Part shown: piece after piece, positions 1-9,204 of the stretch | How positions within the stretch are numbered: position 1 is the first letter of the stretch | Layout: every line of letters begins with the position of its first letter | Assembly (NCBI RefSeq): GCF_018070075.1 | Contig: NZ_JAGPXE010000002.1 | Span: forward strand, 620,001 to 684,000 | Reading direction: 5' to 3' | Origin: Saccharopolyspora endophytica | GTDB taxonomy: Bacteria; Actinomycetota; Actinomycetes; Mycobacteriales; Pseudonocardiaceae | Length of the DNA: 64,000 nt | Program-made: the position numbers and the translations under genes | The notes under the pieces: generated by a model | Databases searched by the model: none | What the model saw: only the letters and a program-made list of their open reading frames with translations | What the model was told of the DNA's origin: nothing

Positions 1-282
1 GGCGTCGGCGATGATCACCTGGTCGGCCCCGGACAGGCTGCGCGCGCTCTCGGCGAGGATCGGGAGCGCGTCCCTCCGGTAGGGGTCGGCCAGGCTCGCC
101 CGGACGGTCTCGGTGGCCGCCAGGTCCTCGGCGACCGAGAGCATCTTGCGCCCCTCGCTGGCCCGGAACGCGACGTCGCTCTGGGCGACGGAGTACACGG
201 CGACGGTGCCGAGCAGCACGAGGATGATCAGCAACTGCCAGCTCAGCAGCTGCCGGGACAAGCTCCCCTGCACACGCAACAC
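1..282 (-). CDS. Sensor histidine kinase, CitA/DcuS-like, N-terminal part only
   Basis: Reading the minus strand from GTG at 282 gives 94 residues that run off the window edge in frame. The start has GGAGG seven bases upstream. Residues 14-33 form one hydrophobic membrane segment (WQLLIILVLLGTVAVYSVA), followed by the beginning of an extracytoplasmic sensor domain containing FRASEGRKMLSVAEDLA and GADQVIIADA. This layout fits the CitA/DcuS family of citrate/C4-dicarboxylate sensor kinases; the kinase domain is outside the window. It is divergent from a tricarboxylate transporter operon, so it may regulate that operon, as TctE-type systems do. Family assignment is moderately sure; function is inferred from context. 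Confidence 0.62.
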   Translation of the reverse strand, partial: MLRVQGSLSRQLLSWQLLIILVLLGTVAVYSVAQSDVAFRASEGRKMLSVAEDLAATETVRASLADPYRRDALPILAESARSLSGADQVIIADA

Positions 283-567
283 CGCGCACCTCCTCGCCGG
301 GAACGTTAACCGCTCGCAACCCCACCCCCGCACAGAACCTGCCCGAAACGCCCGTTCCTCCGGGCGCGGTGGGGAAGTGGATCAAGGTTCGGGAGGGCCG
401 GGCTGGTGGCGGGGGGATTTCAGCGCGTTCTGCTCGATGTTCGTGTTCTTCACCCGGCCGGGTTACAGAAGTTCCGGAAGTGTCGTTACGTGCCTAAGCG
501 AGACACGGCGACGTGCGGGCGTGCAGCATGAGCCAGCTCACGTTCCGACCACAATGGAGAGGCGGGA
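283..567. promoter_or_regulatory. Divergent intergenic region, sensor kinase / tctC
   Basis: This 285-base spacer separates the kinase (minus) from the first transporter operon (plus) and must hold both promoters. I see no convincing gene in it. It is less GC-biased around 440-500. No -10/-35 pair or operator could be assigned with confidence. Confidence 0.45.
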
Positions 568-1560
568 TTGCCCGTGCGGCTACGCAGCGCGCTGGCTGCC
601 ATCGCAGCCGTGCTGCTGGTGCTCCTGGTGCCGCCACTGATCAGCACCAGCGGTGACAGCAGCGCCGAAGCACAGATCCGGGGCCTGCGAGTGCTGGTGC
701 CCAACTCGCCCGGCGGCGGGTACGACATCACAGCCCGGACCGCGGTCAAGGCGATGGAAGACGCCGGCCTGCAGAGCAACACCGAGGTGTTCAACCTCCC
801 CGGCGCCGGCGGCACCGTCGGCCTCGGACGCGTCGTCAACGAGCGCGGCAACGGCAAGCTCGCCATGTCGATGGGGTTGGGCGTGGTCGGCAGCGTCTAC
901 ACCAACCACTCACCGGTGTCGTTGCAGGACACCACCCCGATCGCCAAGCTCGTCGAGGAATCCGACGTGATCGTGGTCGGCAAGGACTCGAAGTACCAGA
1001 ACCTCGACCAGCTCATCGACGACTGGAAGGCCCGCCCCGGCGAGGTCCCGGTCGGCGGCGGTTCGTCCCCGGGCGGGCCGGACCACCTGGCGCCGATGCT
1101 CATGGCCAAGGCCATCGGCCTGGCCCCCAAGCAGGTCAACTACGTGCCCTTCGACGGCGGTGGCGAGCTGCTCGCCTCGGTGCTCGGCGGCAAGGTGGCC
1201 TTCGGCGTCTCCGGCATCGGCGAGTACCGCGACCAGATCGAAGCCGGTGAACTGCGCGTGCTGGCGGTGACCGGTCCGGAGCGCCTGCCCGGCGTCGACG
1301 CGCCGACGCTGCTGGAGTCCGGTGTGGACGTCAACTTCACCAACTGGCGCGGCGTCGTCGCCCCTCCGGGGATGAACGAGCGCGACCGCGCCAAGCTCGT
1401 GTCCCTGTTCGAGCGCCTCAACGCGACCCCCGAGTGGAAGGAAGCGTTGCAGCGCAACGGCTGGACCGAGGCGTACCAGCCGGGGCCGCAGTTCGGTGAG
1501 TTCCTGGCGCAGGAGAACGACCGGGTGGCCACGGTGCTCAAGGAGTTGGGGCTGGCATGA
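568..1560 (+). CDS. tctC: Tripartite tricarboxylate transporter substrate-binding protein (TctC family), copy 1
   Basis: This is the extracytoplasmic solute receptor of a tripartite tricarboxylate transporter. It captures a carboxylate such as citrate and delivers it to TctAB. Residues 1-35 are a signal peptide (basic start, hydrophobic core AALAAIAAVLLVLLVPPL, Ala-rich cleavage region), without a lipobox Cys. The mature protein shows family landmarks: VLVPNSPGGGYDITAR near residue 45, GAGGTVGLGR, PVGGGSSPGGPDHL and TNWRGVVAPPG. The start is TTG at 568 with GGAGAGG just upstream; an in-frame GTG at 574 is an alternative. It overlaps tctB by four bases. At 330 residues the length is normal. 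The transported substrate cannot be read from the sequence. Confidence 0.9.
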   Translation: MPVRLRSALAAIAAVLLVLLVPPLISTSGDSSAEAQIRGLRVLVPNSPGGGYDITARTAVKAMEDAGLQSNTEVFNLPGAGGTVGLGRVVNERGNGKLAMSMGLGVVGSVYTNHSPVSLQDTTPIAKLVEESDVIVVGKDSKYQNLDQLIDDWKARPGEVPVGGGSSPGGPDHLAPMLMAKAIGLAPKQVNYVPFDGGGELLASVLGGKVAFGVSGIGEYRDQIEAGELRVLAVTGPERLPGVDAPTLLESGVDVNFTNWRGVVAPPGMNERDRAKLVSLFERLNATPEWKEALQRNGWTEAYQPGPQFGEFLAQENDRVATVLKELGLA

Positions 1561-2093
1561 CCGAAACCGCGACCAAGACCCCCGAAACCGAAGGCACCAA
1601 GCGGAACTGGCTGCGCGAGCACTCCGAGCTGGGCATCTGCGTGCTGCTGGCGCTGCTGGGCGTGCTGGTGCTCTCCGACGCCGCGTCGATCTCGACCGAC
1701 TTCACCCAGCGCGGACCCGTCGGGCCCAAGACCGTGCCGTTCCTCATCGGCGGCCTGCTGCTGCTCGTCTCGGTGCTGCTGGCCCGCGACGTGCTGCGCG
1801 GCGGGCACGGCGAGTCCGAAACCGGTGAGGACGTGGACCTCTCGGCGCCCAGCGACTGGCGGACCGTCCTGCTGCTGTCGGCGTCGTTCCTGGCCAACGC
1901 GGTGCTGATCAACGTCATCGGCTTCCCGCTGTCCGGGATGATCCTGTTCTGGGGCTGCGCGTACGCGCTGGGCAGCCGCAACGCGGTGCGGGATCCGCTG
2001 CTGGCGGCCGTGCTGTCGGTGGTGACCTACTTCGTGTTCAACAACCTGCTCGGTGTCCCCCTGCCCGGCGGCCCGCTGATGGGGGTGCTGTAA
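1557..2093 (+). CDS. tctB: Tripartite tricarboxylate transporter small membrane subunit (TctB family), copy 1
   Basis: This is the small integral membrane subunit that assists the TctA permease. The 178-residue protein has four hydrophobic segments, at about residues 22-40, 60-80, 100-125 and 130-170. The charged loop between segments two and three is typical. It begins with ATG inside the tctC stop (ATGA overlap) and ends three bases before tctA, so the three genes should be co-transcribed and translationally coupled. TctB proteins diverge strongly in sequence; position and topology support this call more than motifs do. Confidence 0.87.
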   Translation: MTETATKTPETEGTKRNWLREHSELGICVLLALLGVLVLSDAASISTDFTQRGPVGPKTVPFLIGGLLLLVSVLLARDVLRGGHGESETGEDVDLSAPSDWRTVLLLSASFLANAVLINVIGFPLSGMILFWGCAYALGSRNAVRDPLLAAVLSVVTYFVFNNLLGVPLPGGPLMGVL

Positions 2094-2096
2094 CAG

Positions 2097-3623
2097 ATGG
2101 AATCGCTGAACCTGCTGCTCGACGGTTTCGCCACCGCGCTGACTCCGATGAACCTGGTGTGGGCGGCGCTCGGCGTGCTGCTGGGCACCGCGATCGGCGT
2201 CCTGCCCGGCATCGGGCCGGCGATGGCGGTGGCGCTGCTGCTGCCCGTCACCTACGCGCTGGAGCCGACGAGCGCGTTCATCATGTTCGCCGGCATCTAC
2301 TTCGGCGGCATGTTCGGCGGGTCGACGACGTCGATCCTGCTGAACACGCCGGGTGAGAGCTTCTCGGTGATCGCGGCGCTGGAGGGAAACCCGATGGCCC
2401 GCAAGGGTCGTGGCGCGCAGGCGCTCGCGACCGCGGCCGTCGGGCACTTCATCGGCGCGATCGTCGGTCTGACCCTGCTGGTGCTGCTGGCGCCGACCGT
2501 GGCCTCGCTGGCGGTGGACATCGGTGCGCCGGACTACCTGGCGATCACCGTGCTGGCGTTCATCGCGATCACCTCGGTGCTGGGCAAGTCCCGGATCCGC
2601 GGCTTCGCGTCGCTGCTGATCGGTTTGACGATCGGGATCATCGGCCTGGACGAGATGACCGGCCAGCAGCGGCTGACCTTCGGCCTGCTGCACCTGTCCG
2701 ACGGCATCGACGTCGTCATCGTCGCGGTGGGCCTGTTCGCCATCGGCGAGTCTCTCTGGGTCGCCGCGCACCTGCGCCGCAGCAATGCCGCGCCGATCCC
2801 GGTCGGCCGTGCCCTGCTGTCCGGTTCGGACGTGCGGCGCACCTGGAAGCCGTGGCTGCGCGGCCCGTTCATCGGGTTCCCGTTCGGCGCGATTCCGGCC
2901 GGTGGCGCGGAGATCCCGACGTTCCTGTCCTATGTGGCCGAACGTCGGCTGTCCAAGCACCGCGAGGAGTTCGGCAAGGGCGCGATCGAGGGCGTGGCAG
3001 GTCCGGAGGCCGCGGCGAGCGCGTCGGCGGCGGGCACCATGGTCTCGATGCTGACGCTGGGCCTGCCGACCACGGCGGTGGCCGCGGTCATGCTGGCGGC
3101 CTTCCAGCAGTACGGCATCCAGCCCGGTCCGCTGCTGTTCGCGCGGGAGTCCGAGCTCGTCTGGGCGCTGATCGCGAGCATGTTCATCGGTTCGGTTCTG
3201 CTGCTGGTGCTGAACCTGCCGCTGGCGCCGGTCTGGGCGAAGCTGCTGCAGATCCCGCGGCCGTACCTGTACGCGGGCATCCTGTTCTTCGCCAGCGTCG
3301 GTGCGTACGCGGTCGGCGGTGAGCCGATGGACCTGCTGCTGCTGTTCGTGATCGGCCTGATCGGCTTCGCCATGCGCCGCTACGGCCTGCCGGTCCTGCC
3401 CGCGATCATCGCGGTGATCCTCGGACCGACGTCGGAGCAGCAGATGCGCCGGGCGCTGCAGATCAGCGACGGGAGCCTCAGCGGCCTGGTCAACACGCCG
3501 TTCTCGATCACGGTCTACTGCATCGTCGCGGTGATCCTCGTCTGGCCCTTGCTGGCTCGCCTCCTGCCCAAGCGCGAGGCGAACCTCCAGGAACCCCAGG
3601 AGGGGGAGAAGGTGGACGTCTAA
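2097..3623 (+). CDS. tctA: Tripartite tricarboxylate transporter permease (TctA family), copy 1
   Basis: This is the large membrane permease of the transporter, 508 residues with about 11-12 predicted membrane segments. The N-terminus carries the strongly conserved TctA signature [17 protein letters not shown] followed by [20 protein letters not shown] and TPGES. A second conserved block, [20 protein letters not shown], lies near residue 265, and [19 protein letters not shown] follows. It is the last gene of the tctCBA operon. A strong hairpin 25 bases after the stop probably ends transcription. It is clearly paralogous to the permease at 9205-10701. Confidence 0.95.
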   Translation: MESLNLLLDGFATALTPMNLVWAALGVLLGTAIGVLPGIGPAMAVALLLPVTYALEPTSAFIMFAGIYFGGMFGGSTTSILLNTPGESFSVIAALEGNPMARKGRGAQALATAAVGHFIGAIVGLTLLVLLAPTVASLAVDIGAPDYLAITVLAFIAITSVLGKSRIRGFASLLIGLTIGIIGLDEMTGQQRLTFGLLHLSDGIDVVIVAVGLFAIGESLWVAAHLRRSNAAPIPVGRALLSGSDVRRTWKPWLRGPFIGFPFGAIPAGGAEIPTFLSYVAERRLSKHREEFGKGAIEGVAGPEAAASASAAGTMVSMLTLGLPTTAVAAVMLAAFQQYGIQPGPLLFARESELVWALIASMFIGSVLLLVLNLPLAPVWAKLLQIPRPYLYAGILFFASVGAYAVGGEPMDLLLLFVIGLIGFAMRRYGLPVLPAIIAVILGPTSEQQMRRALQISDGSLSGLVNTPFSITVYCIVAVILVWPLLARLLPKREANLQEPQEGEKVDV

Positions 3624-3647
3624 CCCCCGAAGACGCCACCTCCTTCG

Positions 3648-3681
3648 TGGCCCGGTCGAACGCGAGCGTTCGGCCGGGCCA
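3648..3681. terminator. Hairpin terminator after tctA copy 1
   Basis: A 15-base stem (3648-3662 with 3667-3681, one G-U pair) closes a 4-base loop, 25 bases after the tctA stop. There is no U-tract, which is usual for high-GC actinomycete terminators. Confidence 0.7.
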
Positions 3682-3859
3682 CTTCGTGATTCGCTGCTGG
3701 AACGCGGTATCGAGCGCTCGGTTCCCGTTCGGCCGCACAACCCCCGGGAGACCCGCGACGACGAACGACCGCCGCAGCGGAATTCTTCCGCTGTGCGACC
3801 GAATGTGCGCAGGGCACGGGCATCGGCGAGCCTTGCGCGGAGTTACTACACTGTGCGAG

Positions 3860-4621
3860 GTGGTGGACTATCGGATCGACGACCTCGCCCGGACCGCGGG
3901 AACGACGGTGCGCAACGTGCGCGTCTACCAGGACCGCGATCTCCTGCCACCGCCGCGCAAGGAGGGGCGCACGGCGATCTACTCCGATGCGCACCTGACC
4001 CGGCTCAAGCTCATCATCAGCATGCTGGAGCGCGGGTACGCGTTCGCCCAGATCAAGGAGATGCTCGGCGCCTGGGAGTCCGGCCGCAGCCTCGGTGAGG
4101 TGCTCGGTCTGGAGGAAGCCGTCGCCGACCGAACCTGGGCGATGGAGGAACCGCGATCGGTGACCCTGGGGGAGCTGCACAAGAAGTTCGGCTCGCAGAT
4201 CACCCCGAGCGCGATCAAGCGCGTCATCGCCCTGGGGATCCTGGAGCGGCGCGGACGCGGCTTCGTCACCACGAGCCCGCTGCTCTACGACGCCGCCGCG
4301 GAGATGGTGGCCCTCGGCATTCCGCTCGATGAAACGCTGACGATCGCCGAGGACATGCTGAGGAAGGTCGACGGGCTCGGCGACGACCTCGCCGACCTGG
4401 TCCGCAGGCACGTCGTCACGCGCGTGTCGACCGTGGAGGAGGCGACGCCCTTCTACAGCGACGTCATCGACCGGCTCCGGCCGCTGGTGTTCAACGCGCT
4501 GCAGGCCGCGGCGATCCGTTCCGCTGAACGGCTGATCCCCGCCGTCGTCGGCGAGCGCATGGCCGATGTCATGGCCCAGGGCAGCGTCCCGGAGGGCAGC
4601 CGGGAGGCGGCGAAGAGCTGA
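3860..4621 (+). CDS. MerR-family transcriptional regulator
   Basis: This is a 253-residue DNA-binding regulator. The N-terminal 70 residues are a MerR-type winged helix: YRIDDLARTAGTTVRNVRVY, then DRDLLPPPRKEGRTAIYSDA and LTRLKLIISMLERGYAFAQI. The C-terminal 170 residues are mostly helical and have no metal-binding Cys cluster, so a metal sensor is unlikely. A second helix-turn-helix-like stretch (LGELHKKFGSQITPSAIKRV) occurs near residue 100. GTG at 3860 or 3863 fits the domain start. Longer in-frame readings from 3647 begin inside the upstream terminator and are unlikely. It is monocistronic. The gene lies between two transporter operons, but its target is unknown. Confidence 0.82.
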   Translation: MVDYRIDDLARTAGTTVRNVRVYQDRDLLPPPRKEGRTAIYSDAHLTRLKLIISMLERGYAFAQIKEMLGAWESGRSLGEVLGLEEAVADRTWAMEEPRSVTLGELHKKFGSQITPSAIKRVIALGILERRGRGFVTTSPLLYDAAAEMVALGIPLDETLTIAEDMLRKVDGLGDDLADLVRRHVVTRVSTVEEATPFYSDVIDRLRPLVFNALQAAAIRSAERLIPAVVGERMADVMAQGSVPEGSREAAKS

Positions 4622-4846
4622 GCGGCCCGGATGCCGCTCGCACCCCCGTTCTCCGCTCGAGCGTGGACGTAGTCCGCGTCACAAGATCGGTTCAGTTCGC
4701 GGTCCTGACGGCTCTCGGTGTCGTTCGGCCCCGAGGAAGTGGCGGTATGGCGGAACCCGACGTCTACCCTTCTTGGACTGGTGATCGGTCCGTGTGAGAC
4801 AACGGATTTTGGTCGCGATCCTCGATGAGCTGGAAGGCGCGAGAAC

Positions 4847-5041
4847 ATGACAGCGAACCCGGCCGGTTGGCGAGCTTCGTCGCGGTCTCAGAACGTGAGT
4901 TCCCGCGTCGAGGTCGGTACTTCGAGATTCGGTGTTGCGGTGCGGAGTTCGGCGCACCGCCTGGACGACCACCTCACCGCTTCGGCCGAGCAGTGGAGAT
5001 CGTTCGTGATGGCGGTCAAGGCCGGGCGTTTCGACCGGTGA
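4847..5041 (+). CDS. DUF397 domain small protein
   Basis: This is a 64-residue protein of the actinomycete DUF397 family. The pattern W-R-A-S-S-R-S-Q-N near the start, then VEVGTSRFGVAVR, and the C-terminal QWRSFVMAVKAGRFD are the family hallmarks. Members are usually encoded beside a Scr1/BldB-type XRE regulator and are thought to act as its small partner in developmental or antibiotic control. No XRE gene is adjacent here, so this copy is an orphan within the window. ATG at 4847 has GGAAGG upstream. The 18-bp hairpin at 5046-5085 begins five bases after the stop. Confidence 0.8.
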   Translation: MTANPAGWRASSRSQNVSSRVEVGTSRFGVAVRSSAHRLDDHLTASAEQWRSFVMAVKAGRFDR

Positions 5042-5045
5042 CGTG

Positions 5046-5085
5046 CGAAGGGGCCCCTCCGAAGCGATTCGGAGGGGCCCCTTCG
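5046..5085. terminator. Strong bidirectional hairpin terminator
   Basis: A perfect 18-base stem (5046-5063 with 5068-5085) with a GCGA tetraloop sits between the convergent DUF397 gene and tex. It can terminate both. Confidence 0.88.
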
Positions 5086-5096
5086 AGAACTCGGCG

Positions 5097-7511
5097 TCAG
5101 TTCTTGCCGAAACCCGCCTTGCGCAGGGCATCTGCCATCGCGCCGCTGGGGGCGTCGTTGCGCTGACGGCCTCCGCCACCGCGGTTCTGCTTGCCGCCGC
5201 CGTTGCGGTTGCCACCGCCACCGCCACCGCCGCCGCGGTTGCCGCCTCCGCCGTTCCCGCCGCCGTTGCGCGGGGCGTTGCCCCGGCCGCCGCCGTTGCG
5301 CGCCCCCTGCTCGGCGCGCTCGGGCTTGCCGCCCTTGCCCGGCTCGTCGTCGAGCCGCAGCGTCAGCGAGATCCGCTTGCGCGGGATGTCGACGTCGAGG
5401 ACCTTGACGCGGACGATGTCGCCGGACTTGACCACGTCGTGCGGGTCGTTGACGAAGTTCTTCGACATCGCCGAGACGTGCACCAGACCGTCCTGGTGCA
5501 CACCGACGTCCACGAACGCGCCGAAGGCGGCGACGTTGGTGACCACGCCCTCCAGCGTCATGCCCTGCTGGAGGTCGGCGATCTTCTCCACGCCCTCGGC
5601 GAAGGTCGCGGTCTTGAACTCCGGACGCGGGTCGCGGCCCGGCTTGTCGAGCTCGGAGAGGATGTCGCTGACCGTCGGCAGACCGAACTGCTCGTCCACG
5701 AAGTCCTGCGGGCTCAGCTGTCCCAGCATCTTCGCGTTGCCGATCAGCCCGTCGATCTCGCTCTGGGTGCGCTCCAGGATCCGGTGCACGACCGGGTAGG
5801 CCTCGGGGTGCACCGCGGAGGAGTCCAGCGGGTCGTCGCCGTCGGGGATCCGCAGGAAGCCGGCGCACTGCTCGAACGCCTTCGGACCCAGGCGGGCCAC
5901 GTCCTTGAGCGCCTTGCGGTTGCGGAACGGGCCGTTGCCGTCGCGGTGACCGACGATGTTCTCCGCGAGGGTCTCGCTGATGCCGGAAACCCGGGTCAGC
6001 AGCGGAGCCGACGCGGTGTTGACGTCCACGCCGACGGCGTTCACGCAGTCCTCGACCACCGCGTCCAGCGAGCGCGACAGCTTCGACTCCGAGACGTCGT
6101 GCTGGTACTGGCCGACGCCGATCGACTTCGGGTCGATCTTGACCAGCTCGGCCAGCGGGTCCTGCAGCCGGCGGGCGATCGAGACCGCGCCGCGCAGCGA
6201 CACGTCCATGTCCGGCAGTTCCCGCGAGGCGTAGGCGGAGGCCGAGTAGACCGACGCGCCCGCCTCGGAGACCGAGACCTTGCTGAGCCCCAGCTCCGGG
6301 TGCTTGCCGATCAGCTCACCGGCCAGCTTGTCGGTCTCGCGCGAGGCGGTGCCGTTGCCGATGGCGATCAGGTCGACGTCGTGCTGCTGGGCGAGGGCGG
6401 CCAGCTTGGCCAGCGCCTGGTCCCACTGCCGCTGCGGCTGGTGCGGGAAGATCGTGTCGGTGGCCACGACCTTGCCGGTGCCGTCGACGATCGCGACCTT
6501 GACGCCGGTGCGGTAGCCCGGGTCCAGGCCCATCGTGGCGCGGGAACCGGCCGGGGCGGCCAGCAGCAGGTCGCGCAGGTTCGCCGCGAACACCCGCACC
6601 GCCTCGTCCTCGGCGTGCTGGCGCAGCCGCAGCCGCAGGTCCACGCTCAGCCGGGTCAGGATCCGCGTGCGCCAGGCCCAGCGGACCACGTCGGACAGCC
6701 ACTTGTCGGCCGGGCGGCCCTGCGCGGAGATGGTGAACTGCTGGGCGATCCGCAGCTCGTAGGAGGTCGGGCCCTCGACCGGCGTGCCGTCGTCGGGCTC
6801 CAGCGAGAGCTCCAGCGCGTCCTCGTTCTCACCGCGGAACAGCGCCAGGATGCGGTGCGAGGGCAGCGCGGTGAAGGGCTCGTCGAAGTCGAAGTAGTCG
6901 GCGAACTTCGCGCCTTCCTCCTCCTTGCCCTCGCGGACCTTGGAGACGACCCGGCCGCGGGTCCACACCTGCTCGCGCAGCTCACCGATCAGGTCGGCGT
7001 CCTCGGAGAAGCGCTCCACGAGGATCGAGCGGGCGCCGTCCAGCGCGGCCTGGGTGTCGGCGACGCCCTTGTCGGCGTCCACGAAACCCTCGGCGGTGGT
7101 CTGCGGATCGTTGCTCGGATCCGCCAGCAGCTGGTCGGCGAGGGGTTCCAGACCGGCCTCGATGGCGATCTGGGCCTTGGTGCGCCGCTTGGGCTTGTAG
7201 GGGAGGTAGATGTCCTCCAGCCGCGCCTTGGAATCGGCGGCGTTGATCTGGGTTTCGAGCTCGTCGCTGAGCTTGCCCTGCGAGCGGATCGACTCCAGCA
7301 CCGTGGCGCGCCGCTCGTCGAGCTCGCGCAGGTAGCGCAGCCGTTCTTCGAGCGTGCGCAGCTGGGCGTCGTCGAGCGCCCCGGTCACTTCCTTCCGGTA
7401 GCGCGCGATGAAGGGCACGGTCGACCCGCCGTCGAGCAACTCGACAGCAGAGGCCACCTGGCCTTCGCGGACCCCGAGCTCCTCGGCGATCTTCTGATGA
7501 ACAGTCGTCAC
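5097..7511 (-). CDS. tex: Tex family RNA-binding transcription accessory protein
   Basis: This 804-residue cytoplasmic protein is related to Tex/Spt6. It has the N-terminal helical Tex domain ([20 protein letters not shown]), a YqgF/RuvC-like domain ([20 protein letters not shown]), HhH motifs and a C-terminal S1 RNA-binding domain ([20 protein letters not shown]). The last 75 residues are a low-complexity Gly/Asn/Arg tail. GTG at 7511 was chosen because AGGA precedes it and the Tex domain begins with [11 protein letters not shown] longer reading to 7595 adds an unconserved 28 residues. It is monocistronic, and its stop faces the terminator at 5046-5085. Tex proteins influence transcription and RNA processing, but their exact role is not settled. 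Confidence 0.94.
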   Translation of the reverse strand: MTTVHQKIAEELGVREGQVASAVELLDGGSTVPFIARYRKEVTGALDDAQLRTLEERLRYLRELDERRATVLESIRSQGKLSDELETQINAADSKARLEDIYLPYKPKRRTKAQIAIEAGLEPLADQLLADPSNDPQTTAEGFVDADKGVADTQAALDGARSILVERFSEDADLIGELREQVWTRGRVVSKVREGKEEEGAKFADYFDFDEPFTALPSHRILALFRGENEDALELSLEPDDGTPVEGPTSYELRIAQQFTISAQGRPADKWLSDVVRWAWRTRILTRLSVDLRLRLRQHAEDEAVRVFAANLRDLLLAAPAGSRATMGLDPGYRTGVKVAIVDGTGKVVATDTIFPHQPQRQWDQALAKLAALAQQHDVDLIAIGNGTASRETDKLAGELIGKHPELGLSKVSVSEAGASVYSASAYASRELPDMDVSLRGAVSIARRLQDPLAELVKIDPKSIGVGQYQHDVSESKLSRSLDAVVEDCVNAVGVDVNTASAPLLTRVSGISETLAENIVGHRDGNGPFRNRKALKDVARLGPKAFEQCAGFLRIPDGDDPLDSSAVHPEAYPVVHRILERTQSEIDGLIGNAKMLGQLSPQDFVDEQFGLPTVSDILSELDKPGRDPRPEFKTATFAEGVEKIADLQQGMTLEGVVTNVAAFGAFVDVGVHQDGLVHVSAMSKNFVNDPHDVVKSGDIVRVKVLDVDIPRKRISLTLRLDDEPGKGGKPERAEQGARNGGGRGNAPRNGGGNGGGGNRGGGGGGGGNRNGGGKQNRGGGGRQRNDAPSGAMADALRKAGFGKN

Positions 7512-7690
7512 GTTTCCTGGTTCCGCCTTCTCTGCGATCTTCGCCAGATCCGATCGAGCATTGTGCCCGAAGGGACACCAGCGCAACCGTGCCACTCGGC
7601 TCGGCGTGTCGGGTCGGCCGGGGTGCTCCGACGATCCGTCGGGGCGTGCCGATTTCGAGATCCTGTGACCCTTGTCTCAGGCGTGGCGGG

Positions 7691-7702
7691 ACTGTATACA
7701 GT
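7691..7702. promoter_or_regulatory. Palindrome ACTGTATACAGT, putative operator
   Basis: This is a perfect 12-base palindrome 36 bases upstream of the second tctC start. Its core TGTATACA resembles operators of GntR-family (FadR/VanR-type) repressors. No GntR gene is nearby, so the cognate regulator is unknown. Confidence 0.45.
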
Positions 7703-7738
7703 TGTGGACAGTCCGCTCGGCGTTGAACGAGGCGAACA

Positions 7739-8737
7739 ATGCGGCACTCTCCGACGAAGGTGATCCCGTGGGTGGTGGCGGTGCTGCTCACCGGAGCGGT
7801 GGTCGCCGCCGCCCCGGCCGAGCAGCGGCACGGCAGCCCCGTGGCGCAGGTGCTCGGCGACCGGCAGTTGCGGTTGATGGCACCGGCCGCGCCCGGCGGC
7901 GGCTGGGACCAGACGGCGCGCGAGATGCAGAGCTCGTTGCAGGACAGCGTGGGCCGCACCGAGGTCTACAACGTCACCGGCGCGGGCGGGACGATCGGGC
8001 TCAGCCAGTTCGTGCGCTACCGAGGTGATCCGGCCCAGCTGATGGCGACCGGGCTGATCATGGTCGGCGCCGTCAAGGCCAACGACTCACCGGTCTCGCT
8101 CGACGACACCACACCGCTGATCCGGCTGACCACCGACGCCGAAGTCATCGCGGTGCCGCAGGATTCGCCGATCCGGTCGCTGTCGGACCTCACCACCCGG
8201 ATGCGGGGCGATCTGCGCGGGGTGTCCATCGCGGGCGGATCGGCCGGGGGAGCCGAGCACATCCTCGCCGGCATGCTCGCCCAGGCCGTCGGTGCCGATC
8301 CGGCGCAGCTGTCCTACGTCGCGCACTCCGGTGGCGGTGAACTGCTCAGCACAGCGCTGTCCGGGCGGGCCACCGTCGCGATCTCCGGCGTCTCCGAGCT
8401 CGAACCGCAGATCACCTCCGGGCAGATGCGGGCGCTGGCGGTCTCCAGCGCGCAGCGGGCGCCGACGCTGCCCGACGTGCCGACGCTCACCGAGCGCGGC
8501 CTGGACGTGGAGCTGGACAACTGGCGCGGAGTCGTCGCACCGAAGGGCATTTCCGCTGAGCAGGAACGGGCTTTGGAGCAGGCGTTGCTGGAGATGACCC
8601 GGTCGCCGAAGTGGCGCGAGACGCTGGCCGAAGAGGGCTGGGGCGACGCGACCCTCGGTGGCCCCGAGTTCGAGACCTTCCTCCGCGCCGAGCAGGACCG
8701 CGTGTCCGACGTGCTCGGCAAGATCGGGTTGGGGTGA
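7739..8737 (+). CDS. tctC: Tripartite tricarboxylate transporter substrate-binding protein (TctC family), copy 2
   Basis: This is a 332-residue periplasmic-type receptor, paralogous to the protein at 568-1560. The signal peptide is residues 1-27 (MRHSPTKVIPWVVAVLLTGA then VVAAAPA). Conserved TctC landmarks are LMAPAAPGGGWDQTAREM, GAGGTIGLSQF, SIAGGSAGGAEHILAG and DNWRGVVAPKG. ATG at 7739 follows a GAGGCG site. The last base of its stop is the first base of tctB copy 2. The binding-loop residues differ from copy 1, so the two systems may prefer different carboxylates; that is inference. Confidence 0.9.
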   Translation: MRHSPTKVIPWVVAVLLTGAVVAAAPAEQRHGSPVAQVLGDRQLRLMAPAAPGGGWDQTAREMQSSLQDSVGRTEVYNVTGAGGTIGLSQFVRYRGDPAQLMATGLIMVGAVKANDSPVSLDDTTPLIRLTTDAEVIAVPQDSPIRSLSDLTTRMRGDLRGVSIAGGSAGGAEHILAGMLAQAVGADPAQLSYVAHSGGGELLSTALSGRATVAISGVSELEPQITSGQMRALAVSSAQRAPTLPDVPTLTERGLDVELDNWRGVVAPKGISAEQERALEQALLEMTRSPKWRETLAEEGWGDATLGGPEFETFLRAEQDRVSDVLGKIGLG

Positions 8738-9204
8738 TGGCCGTGCAGGACCGTCGAACCGCGTTCTCCACCGGCCTGTTCGGGGCGCTGATGCTGCTGG
8801 GCGCAGTGGTGATCATCGTCGACGCGACGCGGCTGCCGGACGAGAGCTCGGCGATGGGACCGGCCGCGATGCCGGTGATGGTCGCGGTGCTGCTCGGCGC
8901 GGTCGGGATCGGCCTGCTGGTGCAGGCCAAGATCCGGCTCCCCGGAGCCCCGCGCGCGGAGCTCCCCGGCGCCTGGTGGCGGGTGGTCGCGCTGGTCGCG
9001 GTGCTGCTCGCGTTCGCGCTGCTGCTGCCGCTGGTCGGCTACGTGCTCACCGCGACCGGGTTGTTCGTCGGTGCCGCGCTGCTGCTCGGCGCTCCGCGCC
9101 GCTGGGTGCTGCTCGCCTACGGGTGGGCGCTGGCCGCGGCCGTGTTCTTCGTCTTCGACCGGCTCATCGGATTGAGCCTGCCCAGCGGACCTTGGGGCTT
9201 CTAG
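8737..9204 (+). CDS. tctB: Tripartite tricarboxylate transporter small membrane subunit (TctB family), copy 2
   Basis: This 155-residue membrane protein has four hydrophobic segments (about residues 13-30, 43-63, 80-105 and 110-140). The start is ATG at 8737, overlapping the tctC stop by one base (TGATG). Longer in-frame readings extend into tctC and are not needed. The stop TAG is directly followed by the tctA start, giving a tightly coupled operon. Identification rests on position between tctC and tctA plus topology. Confidence 0.86.
   Translation: MAVQDRRTAFSTGLFGALMLLGAVVIIVDATRLPDESSAMGPAAMPVMVAVLLGAVGIGLLVQAKIRLPGAPRAELPGAWWRVVALVAVLLAFALLLPLVGYVLTATGLFVGAALLLGAPRRWVLLAYGWALAAAVFFVFDRLIGLSLPSGPWGF

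Noticed and set aside
1140..3740. Long open frame on the minus strand opposite the first tct operon
   Set aside because: Arg/Gln/His-rich low-complexity translation, antisense to clearly conserved tctC/B/A. It is a codon-bias shadow.
5043..7763. 906-codon open frame opposite tex
   Set aside because: It starts inside the terminator, and tex on the other strand has full family conservation.
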